Positions 1-5,326 of a stretch of 6,981 bases of DNA are shown here, one piece after another. Origin of the DNA: Rhodobacteraceae bacterium UBA3087 (GTDB lineage: Bacteria; Pseudomonadota; Alphaproteobacteria; Rhodobacterales; Rhodobacteraceae); the NCBI GenBank assembly GCA_002367285.1, contig DFBF01000010.1, positions 47,553-54,533 on the forward strand, written 5' to 3'. The translations under genes were made by a program, and so were the position numbers. The notes beneath the pieces were generated by a model. The model did not search any database. It had not been told where the DNA came from and saw only the letters and a list, made by a program, of their open reading frames with translations. Position 1 is the first letter of the stretch, and the number at the start of each line of letters is the position of its first letter.

Positions 1-56
1 AAAACTACCATAGCTTGTGCAAAAAAGCCAAGACGCCTCATTCAGTTTGCCTGCTC
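1..56. other. left-edge non-coding stretch downstream of dgkA
   Basis: These bases lie beyond the dgkA stop codon. On the minus strand there is a run of six T (plus-strand A run at 21-26), but I could not find a convincing GC-rich stem in front of it, so I do not call a terminator. Nothing else is recognisable before the window edge. Confidence 0.4.
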
Positions 57-465
57 TCACCCCACCAAAATCGCGACCCAGGCCATGCCCGCCGCACTGG
101 CCGTCACGGCCACGGCGCTGCTGGCCAGGTCTTTGGCGCGGCGGGCAAGGTCGCTTTGTTCGGTCGAGGTGTGATCGACGGCGCGTTCGACGGCTGTGTT
201 CATCAGCTCGGCGGCCAGCATCAGGATGCCCAGCGCCAGGATCAACGTGCGTTCGCCGCCGTTAAGGTCCAGGATCAACGCCAGCCCCCCCCGACACGAT
301 ATTGGCCCAGATCCATTGTTGCAGCGATTGTTCGTTGCGCCGGCAATCCAGCCAGCCGCGCCAGGACCAGACCGCGCGCCATTTGAAACGGGTCCATTCG
401 CGGTGGGCGGCGCTACGCAGTCCCTCGCGGCACCTGCGCGTGTTTGATATAATGATCGACGGCAT
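57..465 (-). pseudogene. dgkA: diacylglycerol kinase (DgkA family), frameshifted at a G8 tract
   Basis: DgkA is a small inner-membrane enzyme that phosphorylates diacylglycerol to phosphatidic acid with ATP, recycling lipid released during envelope synthesis. Two frames must be joined. The upstream frame reads SWRGWLDCRRNEQSLQQWIWANIVSGG, typical of the DgkA N-terminal part. The downstream frame (stop 57-59) reads LALILDLNGGERTLILALG, then the family signature ELMNTAVERAVD (catalytic Glu region) and RRAKDLASSAV. The break falls in a run of eight G (plus-strand C at 285-292); removing one G gives a continuous protein. As written, the upstream frame stops shortly after the run. The start is uncertain: ATG at 465 lies inside the yigZ-like gene and would give about 135 residues after repair. 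A CTG at 420 would give about 120, closer to the usual length. It is the last gene of the minus-strand cluster. It may be a true mutation, a base-calling error or a slippage site. Confidence 0.8.
285..292 (-). other. G8 homopolymer at the dgkA frameshift point
   Basis: There are eight consecutive C on the plus strand, read as G8 in dgkA. The codons run TCG GGG GGG GCT in the upstream frame. With seven G they would read TCG GGG GGG CTG and continue into the downstream DgkA frame. Homopolymers of this length are prone to replication slippage, transcriptional slippage and sequencing indels. Confidence 0.85.
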
Positions 466-781
466 CCTGCACCCGGCGAAACCGGTCACCGCCCAGTTTC
501 GTGCCCCCGAACCAGCGGGTGACAACGATGACGTGGCCTTCCAGCCCTTCGCGCTCCAACATGCGCAGGATCACCATGCCGGCACCCGCCTCGCCGTCAT
601 CGCCCTTGGCGGGGCCTTCGGGCAGGATCGCGGCCCAGGTGTTGTGGGACGCCTTGGCGTACCGTTTGTCGCGTCGCAGCTGTTTCAGGAACGCCTTGAC
701 CTCGGCGCGCGACGCAACAGGTCCGCCGCTGACGGCATATTTCGACCCACGGTCGGTCAGGAAATTCTCAAACTGTTGCAT
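413..781 (-). CDS. YigZ / IMPACT-domain (UPF0029) family protein, short form
   Basis: This 122-residue protein carries the UPF0029/IMPACT N-terminal domain. Visible motifs are KASHNTWAAIL at 43-53, DDGEAGAG at 61-68 and the signature VTRWFGGTKLGGDRF at 87-101. E. coli YigZ is roughly 200 residues, with a C-terminal RNA-binding-like domain (DUF1949). Here the protein ends about 20 residues after the signature, so that second domain is absent. The biochemical role of the bacterial family is not settled; the eukaryotic IMPACT protein acts on the Gcn1/Gcn2 translation-control pathway, which does not transfer directly. ATG at 781 is preceded by a G-rich stretch (CTGGGGGCC) as a possible ribosome binding site. 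It lies 24 bases after the DUF6455 gene and just before or overlapping dgkA, suggesting one transcript. Family assignment is firm, function is not. Confidence 0.93.
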   Translation of the reverse strand: MQQFENFLTDRGSKYAVSGGPVASRAEVKAFLKQLRRDKRYAKASHNTWAAILPEGPAKGDDGEAGAGMVILRMLEREGLEGHVIVVTRWFGGTKLGGDRFRRVQDAVDHYIKHAQVPRGTA

Positions 782-805
782 GCGGCCCCCAGGTCTCAGA
801 GGAGG

Positions 806-1066
806 TTACGCATAATCCCGCAGGTTTTCCAACAACGCCTTGTTGCGGCACAGGCCCGGCGTGTGGGTGGCCCCATCCTGGCGTTGTTCCAGCCACAGCT
901 CGCAGCCCTCAGGGTCGGGGCAATCCATGCAGCGGGCCACGGCCCCCTCCAGCTGTTGATAGGACAGGCTGGCGCCTTCCAATTCGCGGCGCAGATCAAG
1001 CCCCAGCGTGTCGGCCATACGGGTGACAAGCCGTTCGTGGTGGGCATGTTTCGAGTGGTCAGACAT
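806..1066 (-). CDS. small four-cysteine protein, DUF6455 family
   Basis: This 86-residue soluble protein has no signal peptide or membrane segment. The N-terminus is histidine-rich (H4, H7, H9, H10). The core holds four cysteines, C46, C49, C55 and C73, in RCMDCPDPEGCELWL followed by TPGLCRNKALLENL, a pattern I associate with the DUF6455 family of Rhodobacteraceae. The spacing CX2CX5CX17C could bind a metal or an iron-sulfur cluster, but this is inference. I chose ATG 1066 because GGGGGA sits four bases upstream. The longer frame from 1129 would begin inside the FNR-type palindrome. The first gene of a probable DUF6455 - yigZ-like - dgkA transcript, it lies 116 bases downstream of the M48 peptidase gene. 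The FNR box upstream suggests oxygen-dependent control. Function unknown. Confidence 0.85.
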   Translation of the reverse strand: MSDHSKHAHHERLVTRMADTLGLDLRRELEGASLSYQQLEGAVARCMDCPDPEGCELWLEQRQDGATHTPGLCRNKALLENLRDYA

Positions 1067-1114
1067 GGCGTCCCCCTTTTGATGACCAGCAAAAGGGAAA
1101 TCGCCGTGTGCGTC

Positions 1115-1130
1115 CTTGATCATGATCAAG
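1115..1130 (-). promoter_or_regulatory. FNR/FnrL-type binding site, perfect palindrome
   Basis: CTTGATCATGATCAAG is a perfect 16-base palindrome and contains an exact match to the FNR consensus TTGAT-N4-ATCAA (1116-1129). Its centre lies about 56 bases upstream of the DUF6455 start. If the site acts at -41.5, as for class II FNR activation, transcription would begin near 1081, inside the short leader, and TTTGCT (1093 to 1088 on the minus strand) would be a weak -10. In Rhodobacteraceae the expected regulator is FnrL or a Dnr-type CRP/FNR protein. Binding itself is inferred. Confidence 0.7.
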
Positions 1131-1182
1131 TTGGCCCGGACCCAAGGTTAGGCACCGGGTCAGATCCAGGCCAAACGTCAGT

Positions 1183-1893
1183 TCAGAATCCTGCAACAGC
1201 GTGGCGCACGGCGGCCAGACGCTGGGCGTTGGGCGGGTGCGTCGACAGGACCTTGTTGCCGGGATCTTTCATGCGGCGGAAATAGGCCGCGCCGACCAAG
1301 GGGTCATAACCCGCATCAAAGGCGATCCGGGCGCCCAACACGTCGGCTTCCAGTTCGAACTCCTTGCTGAACCCGCTGATCGCCCGCAATCCCCCCACGG
1401 CCGAGGCACGGCGCACCGCCTTGGCGTCCTTGCCTTCGATGGTCGCCATCAACTCGCCCTCAATGGCGCCGGTGATCAGCGCATCGGTGGTGACAGGCAG
1501 GTGGCCCTTGATGTGATGTGCGGCTTCATGGCCCAGGATAAAGGCGATCTCGTGATCGTTCCGGACCTCGGCAATCAGCTTTTGGGTAAAGGCGATGACG
1601 GGACGTCCCGCCCGGTTTTCGGTCTGATAGGCATTGGATGCGGCTTCTGGGTCGCCGTCCACTGTGATCGTGAAGCCGCACTTTGCGCGCGGGGCCCGGG
1701 CGCGACAGGCCGCTTCGGCCACGGGTGCCATGCGCCGTGCCACGGCCGAAAAGCGCCGGATCGCGTCGGCCTGTTTGGGGGCGGCACGTACGGCCTCCTG
1801 CGGTGCCAAACGGTTGGCCGAGGCATCGCTGCCTCCATCGGGGGTGCAGGCCATCAAACCGGTGGCTAAAAGGACCAAAATGAAATGTTTCAT
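1183..1893 (-). CDS. M48 family zinc metallopeptidase, predicted lipoprotein
   Basis: The protein has 236 residues from ATG 1893, which has an excellent AGGAGG five bases upstream; a longer frame from 1962 is rejected. A lipoprotein signal peptide is clear: MKHFILVLLATG, then lipobox L13-M14-A15-C16. The protein is therefore probably exported and lipidated at C16. The zinc motif HEAAH is at 122-126 (H122, H126 as ligands, E123 catalytic) inside EIAFILGHEAAHHIKGH. The third ligand is probably E182 in FELEADVLGARIAFDAGYDP. The end, STHPPNAQRLAAV, is the usual M48 STHP region. Two cysteines (C63, C72) could form a periplasmic disulfide. Relatives such as LoiP and BepA work in outer-membrane protein quality control; the substrate here is unknown. 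It is divergent from the 79-residue gene (83 bases between starts) and upstream of the DUF6455 gene on the same strand. Confidence 0.93.
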   Translation of the reverse strand: MKHFILVLLATGLMACTPDGGSDASANRLAPQEAVRAAPKQADAIRRFSAVARRMAPVAEAACRARAPRAKCGFTITVDGDPEAASNAYQTENRAGRPVIAFTQKLIAEVRNDHEIAFILGHEAAHHIKGHLPVTTDALITGAIEGELMATIEGKDAKAVRRASAVGGLRAISGFSKEFELEADVLGARIAFDAGYDPLVGAAYFRRMKDPGNKVLSTHPPNAQRLAAVRHAVAGF

Positions 1894-1976
1894 GAAACCT
1901 CCTGATCTGAATTCCGATGGTGTAGCCCGATCCAACAGGGCTGGCCAGAGGCAGGATACCACGCTAGTCTGACCAT

Positions 1977-2216
1977 ATGTTTACCATCGAACATGACTTT
2001 GACGCCACTGTCGTGACCCTTGTGGACGAAGGCAAGCCCTTCCTGCGCGAGGATGTGACCATCAATGCCTTCGAGGATTGCGTGACCCTGGAACAATGGG
2101 ACCCGAATGAGGACAAGGTGCACAAAATCACCCTGACCATGAGCCAGGTGCGTGACCTTGCCGCGGCCCTGGACCTGCCAGAAGGGATCTATCAACTGGT
2201 GCGCGAGAAAAAGTAA
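1977..2216 (+). CDS. conserved-looking hypothetical protein, 79 residues
   Basis: I do not recognise an established family. The 79-residue protein is small and acidic, with no signal peptide, membrane segment or cysteine cluster (a single Cys at about position 35). It begins MFTIEHDFDATVVTLVDEG and ends DLPEGIYQLVREKK. The alternating hydrophobic pattern suggests a compact beta-rich N-terminal half followed by a helix (MSQVRDLAAALDL). Codon use matches neighbouring genes, with strong GC at third positions, which argues that it is real. I recall similar short proteins in other Rhodobacteraceae but cannot verify it. No good ribosome binding site is visible before ATG 1977; a weak AGGA lies near 1953. 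The gene is divergent from the M48 peptidase gene and convergent with the DUF167 gene. Confidence 0.75.
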   Translation: MFTIEHDFDATVVTLVDEGKPFLREDVTINAFEDCVTLEQWDPNEDKVHKITLTMSQVRDLAAALDLPEGIYQLVREKK

Positions 2217-2220
2217 CAAG

Positions 2221-2276
2221 GCAACAAAGTGCGCGCCACAAAGCACACGCCACAAGGTTCCGGCCACAAACTCCAC
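2221..2276 (+). repeat. four short repeats with exact 14-base periodicity
   Basis: Immediately after the stop of the 79-residue gene, a GCCACAA-like core recurs at 2221 (GCAACAAAG), 2235 (GCCACAAAG), 2249 (GCCACAAGG) and 2263 (GCCACAAAC), each start exactly 14 bases after the last. The rest of each unit varies (TGCGC, CACAC, TTCCG, TCCAC). The period is not a multiple of three, and no coding frame is supported here. It could be a degenerate tandem repeat or a phased set of protein sites. Function is unknown. Confidence 0.6.
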
Positions 2277-2282
2277 GCCCAG

Positions 2283-2301
2283 GAGTTTTCGCAGAAAACT
2301 C
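2283..2301. terminator. hairpin 1 in the convergent spacer (possible terminator)
   Basis: A perfect inverted repeat: GAGTTTTC (2283-2290), loop GCA, GAAAACTC (2294-2301). It lies between the stop of the 79-residue gene and the stop of the DUF167 gene, where a bidirectional terminator is expected. The stem has four A:T pairs in its centre and no T tract follows, so the terminator role is tentative. It could instead belong to an intergenic repeat element. Confidence 0.45.
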
Positions 2302-2319
2302 ACCACCGCCCCGCAGGTG

Positions 2320-2340
2320 AAAATTATTTCGAATAATTTT
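2320..2340. terminator. hairpin 2, AT-only stem, in the convergent spacer (possible terminator)
   Basis: A perfect inverted repeat: AAAATTATT (2320-2328), loop TCG, AATAATTTT (2332-2340). Both stem arms consist only of A and T, in a window that is otherwise strongly GC-rich. It begins 18 bases after hairpin 1. On either strand the right arm ends in TTTT, so it may act as a two-way terminator for the convergent genes. Stem stability is low for a classical intrinsic terminator. Confidence 0.45.
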
Positions 2341-2384
2341 GTGCGCCCTCGCAGCACGCGGACCTGCGCCGGTCTTGGGCCGGA

Positions 2385-2639
2385 TCAGTCAACCCGAAAC
2401 ACCTTGTCCCGGTGCGTCCCCCCCCGCACCAGCGTCAGGCGCGATTTTGCCACGCCAAGGGCCGCTGCCAACAGTTTGGCCACGGCGGCGTTGGCCTTGC
2501 CGCCCTCCGGCACCGTGGTGACATAGACGCGCAGCCCGTCGTTGCCGGCTTCGACCGCATTGCGCGAGGCTTTCGGCGTGACCCGCACCGACAGCTCGGT
2601 GCCTGCCGTGGCCAGGTGGTTCAACTGTCCCTTTTTCAT
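2385..2639 (-). CDS. DUF167 (YggU) family protein
   Basis: The 84-residue small soluble protein matches the DUF167/YggU family: VRVTPKASRNAVEAG, then GLRVYVTTVPEGGKANAAV, then the C-terminal KSRLTLVRGGTHRDKVFRV, with the conserved Gly-Lys-Ala-Asn and a late Gly...Lys. Its length is close to the family norm of about 75-100. The molecular role of the family is unknown. ATG 2639 (MKKGQLNHL) is chosen because the family begins close to this point and AGGGTC lies upstream; the open frame continues to 2843 but runs into the divergent HDAC-like gene. The divergent start codons are 74 bases apart. DUF167 genes are often found near YggT-type membrane proteins, but none is seen here. Confidence 0.9.
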   Translation of the reverse strand: MKKGQLNHLATAGTELSVRVTPKASRNAVEAGNDGLRVYVTTVPEGGKANAAVAKLLAAALGVAKSRLTLVRGGTHRDKVFRVD

Positions 2640-2713
2640 GGCCAGACCCTGCGGGATTACGCTGGACAGGGCAAGCCCGGCCCGACACTCTGGCGCCGAA
2701 ACAGGAGAGCGAC

Positions 2714-3826
2714 ATGACGACAGGGTTTTTCTGGGATGAGAGGTGTTTCTGGCATTCCGGCGGCAACTATGCCAGCACGGTGCCCGTCGGTGGATTGGTG
2801 CAACCTCTGGCCGCCGGGGGCTTGCCCGAAAACCCGGAAACAAAACGGCGTCTCAAGAACCTGATGGACGTGACCGGCCTGACCCGCGACCTTGTGGTGC
2901 GCAGCGCAGAGCAGGCCAGCTTTGACGATCTGGCCCGTGTGCACCCGCCGGAATTCCTGCGCGAATTCAAACGACTGTCTGACAGCGGCGGGGGCGAACT
3001 GGGCCTGCGCACCCCCTTTGGTCAGGGCGGCTATGAAATCGCCGCGCTGTCCGCCGGCCTGTCCATCGCCGCGCTGGATGCCGTGATGCGGGGCGAGGTC
3101 ACCAACGCCTATGCCCTGTCGCGCCCGCCCGGCCACCATTGCCTGCCGGATTTCCCCAACGGGTTTTGCCTGTTGGCCAACCTTTCCATCGCCATCCGCA
3201 CCGCTCAGGCACGTGGTTTGGGCAAACGGTTCGTCGTGCTCGATTGGGACGTGCACCATGGCAATGGCACCGAAGCTGTGTTCCTGAACGACCCCGACGT
3301 GCTGACCATTTCGCTGCATCAGGACCGCAACTATCCGATGGATACGGGCGACATTGACGTGCGCGGCGACGGCGCGGGCGAAGGCGCCAACATGAACATT
3401 CCGCTGCCCCCCGGCGCGGGCCATGCGACCTATATTGAGGCGATGGAGCGTCTGGTTCTTCCCGCCATTCGCACCTTTGGCCCAGACGCGATTGTCATCG
3501 CCTGTGGCTATGACGCGGGCGCGATCGACCCGCTGGCGCGCATGCTGGCCACCGCCGACACCTTCCGCCAGATGACCCGCATGGTGCGCGAACTGGCCGA
3601 AGACCTGTGCGATGGCCGCTTGATGATGGCGCACGAGGGCGGATATTCCGAGGTCTACGTGCCCTTCTGCGGCCACGCGGTCCTAGAGGAGATGTCGGGC
3701 TCCGGCATCACCGCACCCGACCCGCTGGCCGCGACTTTCGCCGCGCGCCAGCCCTCGGCCCGGATGGAGGCCGTGTATTCCGCATATCTGGACGACCTGG
3801 TTGCGTTTTTCACCCCAACCGGTTGA
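2714..3826 (+). CDS. class II histone-deacetylase-like amidohydrolase
   Basis: This 370-residue protein belongs to the arginase/deacetylase fold and is close in length to the bacterial HDAC-like amidohydrolases (about 370). It begins MTTGFFWDERCFWHSGG and has the typical early PETKRRLKNL segment. Active-site parts are visible: RPPGHHCLPDFPNGFC with the His pair H141/H142; DWDVHHGNGT at 177-186 giving zinc ligands D179 and H181; the third ligand D267 in CGYDAGAIDP; and the transition-state tyrosine Y311 in HEGGYSEVY. All expected catalytic residues are present, so it should be an active zinc-dependent deacetylase or amidohydrolase. Likely substrates are acetylated amines, polyamines or acetyl-lysine; the true substrate cannot be read from the sequence. 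AGGAG precedes ATG 2714. It heads a plus-strand group with the nitroreductase and EI24 genes (48 bases to the next). Confidence 0.93.
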   Translation: MTTGFFWDERCFWHSGGNYASTVPVGGLVQPLAAGGLPENPETKRRLKNLMDVTGLTRDLVVRSAEQASFDDLARVHPPEFLREFKRLSDSGGGELGLRTPFGQGGYEIAALSAGLSIAALDAVMRGEVTNAYALSRPPGHHCLPDFPNGFCLLANLSIAIRTAQARGLGKRFVVLDWDVHHGNGTEAVFLNDPDVLTISLHQDRNYPMDTGDIDVRGDGAGEGANMNIPLPPGAGHATYIEAMERLVLPAIRTFGPDAIVIACGYDAGAIDPLARMLATADTFRQMTRMVRELAEDLCDGRLMMAHEGGYSEVYVPFCGHAVLEEMSGSGITAPDPLAATFAARQPSARMEAVYSAYLDDLVAFFTPTG

Positions 3827-3874
3827 CGCGCGCAGGCCCAACCCCGACATGATACGCGACACCGGAGGATACAG

Positions 3875-4453
3875 ATGCCAGACCCGAACCCCGCCGCGCT
3901 CGACTTTCTGCTAAGCCGCCGCTCGCGCCCGGCCAAGACGCTGATCGCCCCCGCGCCAACCCGTGCGCAACTGGCCCCGATCCTTATGGCCGCTGCCCGC
4001 ACGCCAGATCACGGCAAGCTGGAGCCGTGGCGTTTCATCGTGCTGGAAAAGCCCGCCCTGACCCGCCTGGCGGCCTTGGCCACAGCCCGCGCCCCGGCCT
4101 TGGGGATCGACCCCGAGAAGGTCGAAAAAGGGCGCAAACAGTTTTCCGACGCCGACCTGGCGGTCGCGGTGATTGCGTCGCCCGTGGCCAGCGACAAGGT
4201 ACCTCAGATTGAACAGCTGTATTCTGCCGGGGCCGTTTGCCTGGCGATGCTCAACGCCGCGCTGGCATCGGGTTGGGGCGCGAACTGGCTGTCCGGCTGG
4301 GCCAGCCACGACCGCGTTTTCCTGCGCGAGGGGCTGGGCTTGGCGGATCACGAAACTGTCGCAGGCTTCATTCACATTGGCACCGAAAGCTGCGCGCCAC
4401 CGGAACGGCCACGCCCCGATCTTGACGCAAAAACACAATGGGTAACGGCATGA
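3875..4453 (+). CDS. nitroreductase family protein, YdjA-type
   Basis: This 192-residue protein resembles the short, single-domain YdjA branch of the FMN-dependent nitroreductase superfamily (E. coli YdjA has 183 residues). Features in order: LLSRRSRPAKTL with the flavin-phosphate-binding R15-R16-S17, AARTPDHGKLEPWRFIVL at about 40-57, KVPQIEQLYSAGAVCLAMLNAA at about 108-129, GANWLSGW at 135-142, and GFIHIGT at 164-170. It would use NAD(P)H to reduce an unknown acceptor as a cytosolic homodimer. GGAGG lies upstream of ATG 3875. Its stop overlaps the start of the EI24 gene (ATGA at 4450-4453), implying translational coupling. No transport signal is present. Confidence 0.92.
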   Translation: MPDPNPAALDFLLSRRSRPAKTLIAPAPTRAQLAPILMAAARTPDHGKLEPWRFIVLEKPALTRLAALATARAPALGIDPEKVEKGRKQFSDADLAVAVIASPVASDKVPQIEQLYSAGAVCLAMLNAALASGWGANWLSGWASHDRVFLREGLGLADHETVAGFIHIGTESCAPPERPRPDLDAKTQWVTA

Positions 4454-5139
4454 TGTTCAATGATTTTTCAAAATCTCTGGCCCAACTTGGCGACAGCCGC
4501 TTTCGCGCCGTTCTGCTCAAAGGCGTTGGCCTGACGCTGGGCCTGTTGATTGCCATCACCTTGGTGTTTTCCTGGCTTGTCGGCTGGGTCACGCCGGACA
4601 GTTTTGCCTTGCCCTGGATCGGAGAAATCACCTGGGTCGGCAGCGCTCTGTCCTGGGGTGCGGTGTTGCTCATGATGGTGCTGTCAGTGTTCCTGATGGT
4701 GCCTGTGGCCTCGGCCTTTACCGGCATTTTCCTGGATGACGTGGCCGAGGCGGTCGAGGATCGCCACTATCCCGGTCTGCCTACCGTGCCCCCCATGACC
4801 CTGTGGGACACGATCCGCGACAGCCTGGGCTTTTTCGGCGTGCTCGTTGCGGTGAACCTTGTCGCACTGGTCCTGATGTTTTTCGTCGGGCCCTTTGCGC
4901 CGGTGCTGTTCTGGGCGGTGAATGGATACCTTCTGGGGCGGGAATATTTCCAGATGGCGGCGATGCGCCGGCTGGGGCGCGAGGGCGCCAATCAGCTGCG
5001 CGCGCGCTATTCAGGCCAGATCTGGCTGGCGGGCACGCTGATGGCAATGCCGCTGTCGATCCCGGTCGTGAACCTACTGATCCCAATTCTGGGCGCGGCG
5101 ACGTTCACGCATATGTTCCACCGTCTGAACCGGACGTAA
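4450..5139 (+). CDS. EI24 domain (CysZ-like) membrane protein
   Basis: The 229-residue integral membrane protein has hydrophobic segments at about 22-44, 67-94, 126-147, 149-162 and 191-219. It carries the EI24 motif NGYLLGREYFQMAAMRRLG at 158-176. The EI24/CysZ superfamily includes the sulfate permease CysZ, but many Rhodobacteraceae copies have no tested substrate and no sulfur genes lie nearby, so a transport role is only possible. The N-terminus MMFNDFSKSLAQLGDSRFR fits a start at ATG 4450, which forms an ATGA overlap with the nitroreductase stop. ATG 4453 is equally possible, and ATG 4438, in the same frame, would add four residues. It is the last gene of the plus-strand group. Confidence 0.88.
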   Translation: MMFNDFSKSLAQLGDSRFRAVLLKGVGLTLGLLIAITLVFSWLVGWVTPDSFALPWIGEITWVGSALSWGAVLLMMVLSVFLMVPVASAFTGIFLDDVAEAVEDRHYPGLPTVPPMTLWDTIRDSLGFFGVLVAVNLVALVLMFFVGPFAPVLFWAVNGYLLGREYFQMAAMRRLGREGANQLRARYSGQIWLAGTLMAMPLSIPVVNLLIPILGAATFTHMFHRLNRT

Positions 5140-5269
5140 GCGCGGACGCCCCGGCAAAGCTCCCACCCTTTGATGGTATCGCGCCGGATGAACCCCAGCG
5201 CCCTCCCACCCCGCCTTGCCGGGGCGGCTGCCTGTTTCCTCTTGCCAAAAATATCCCCGCCGGAGGCAC
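5140..5269. other. non-coding stretch between EI24 and the DUF1467 terminator
   Basis: No gene is supported. A small inverted repeat, CCCCG (5209-5213), loop CCTTGC, CGGGG (5220-5224), lies about 70 bases after the EI24 stop and could end that transcript, though no T tract follows. The block at 5241-5268 is listed separately. Confidence 0.5.
5241..5268. repeat. putative Rhodobacteraceae intergenic repeat element
   Basis: The block begins CTTGCCAAAAATATCCCC and ends GCCGGAGGCA. From memory, near-identical blocks (TTGCCAAAAATA followed by a GCCGGAGGC core) recur between genes in many Rhodobacteraceae genomes, often near 3' ends. Only one copy is in this window, so the repeat claim rests on recall and is unverified. 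Confidence 0.45.
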
Positions 5270-5303
5270 AAAAAATGCGGGCCGCCCAACCCAGGCGACC
5301 CGC
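5270..5303 (-). terminator. intrinsic terminator of the mce-DUF1467 operon
   Basis: The stem is GCGGG-C-CGCC (5277-5286) with GGCG-A-CCCGC (5294-5303), one internal mismatch, and a 7-base loop. On the minus strand the hairpin is followed by ATTTTTT (plus-strand A run 5270-5275). It starts 23 bases after the DUF1467 stop, in the right place and orientation for a Rho-independent terminator. Confidence 0.8.
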
Positions 5304-5326
5304 TGAATGTCTTGATGGAACAGGGA

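Noticed and set aside
1067..1129. Longer start for the DUF6455 gene at ATG 1129
   Set aside because: It would start inside the FNR-type palindrome, while ATG 1066 has a GGGGGA ribosome binding site and begins at the conserved-looking region.
302..1285. 327-residue open frame on the plus strand
   Set aside because: It runs antisense to the dgkA, YigZ-like and DUF6455 genes, has no family features, and is a typical product of high third-position GC on the opposite strand.
1201..1869. 222-residue plus-strand open frame
   Set aside because: It is a shadow of the M48 peptidase gene, with low-complexity Gly/Arg composition.
1894..1962. Longer start for the M48 peptidase at ATG 1962
   Set aside because: It would bury the lipoprotein signal peptide; ATG 1893 has AGGAGG five bases upstream and places the lipobox correctly.
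1894..1976. Divergent promoter between the M48 gene and the 79-residue gene
   Set aside because: I looked for -35/-10 pairs on both strands and found none better than chance; only a weak 5-bp dyad (AGCCC / GGGCT) is visible.
2221..2276. CRISPR array
   Set aside because: Repeats of 7-9 bases at 14-base spacing are far too short, and no cas genes are present.
2657..3676. 339-residue open frame on the minus strand
   Set aside because: It is antisense to the HDAC-like gene, which has complete catalytic motifs; the antisense protein is His/Gln/Gly-rich without recognisable domains.
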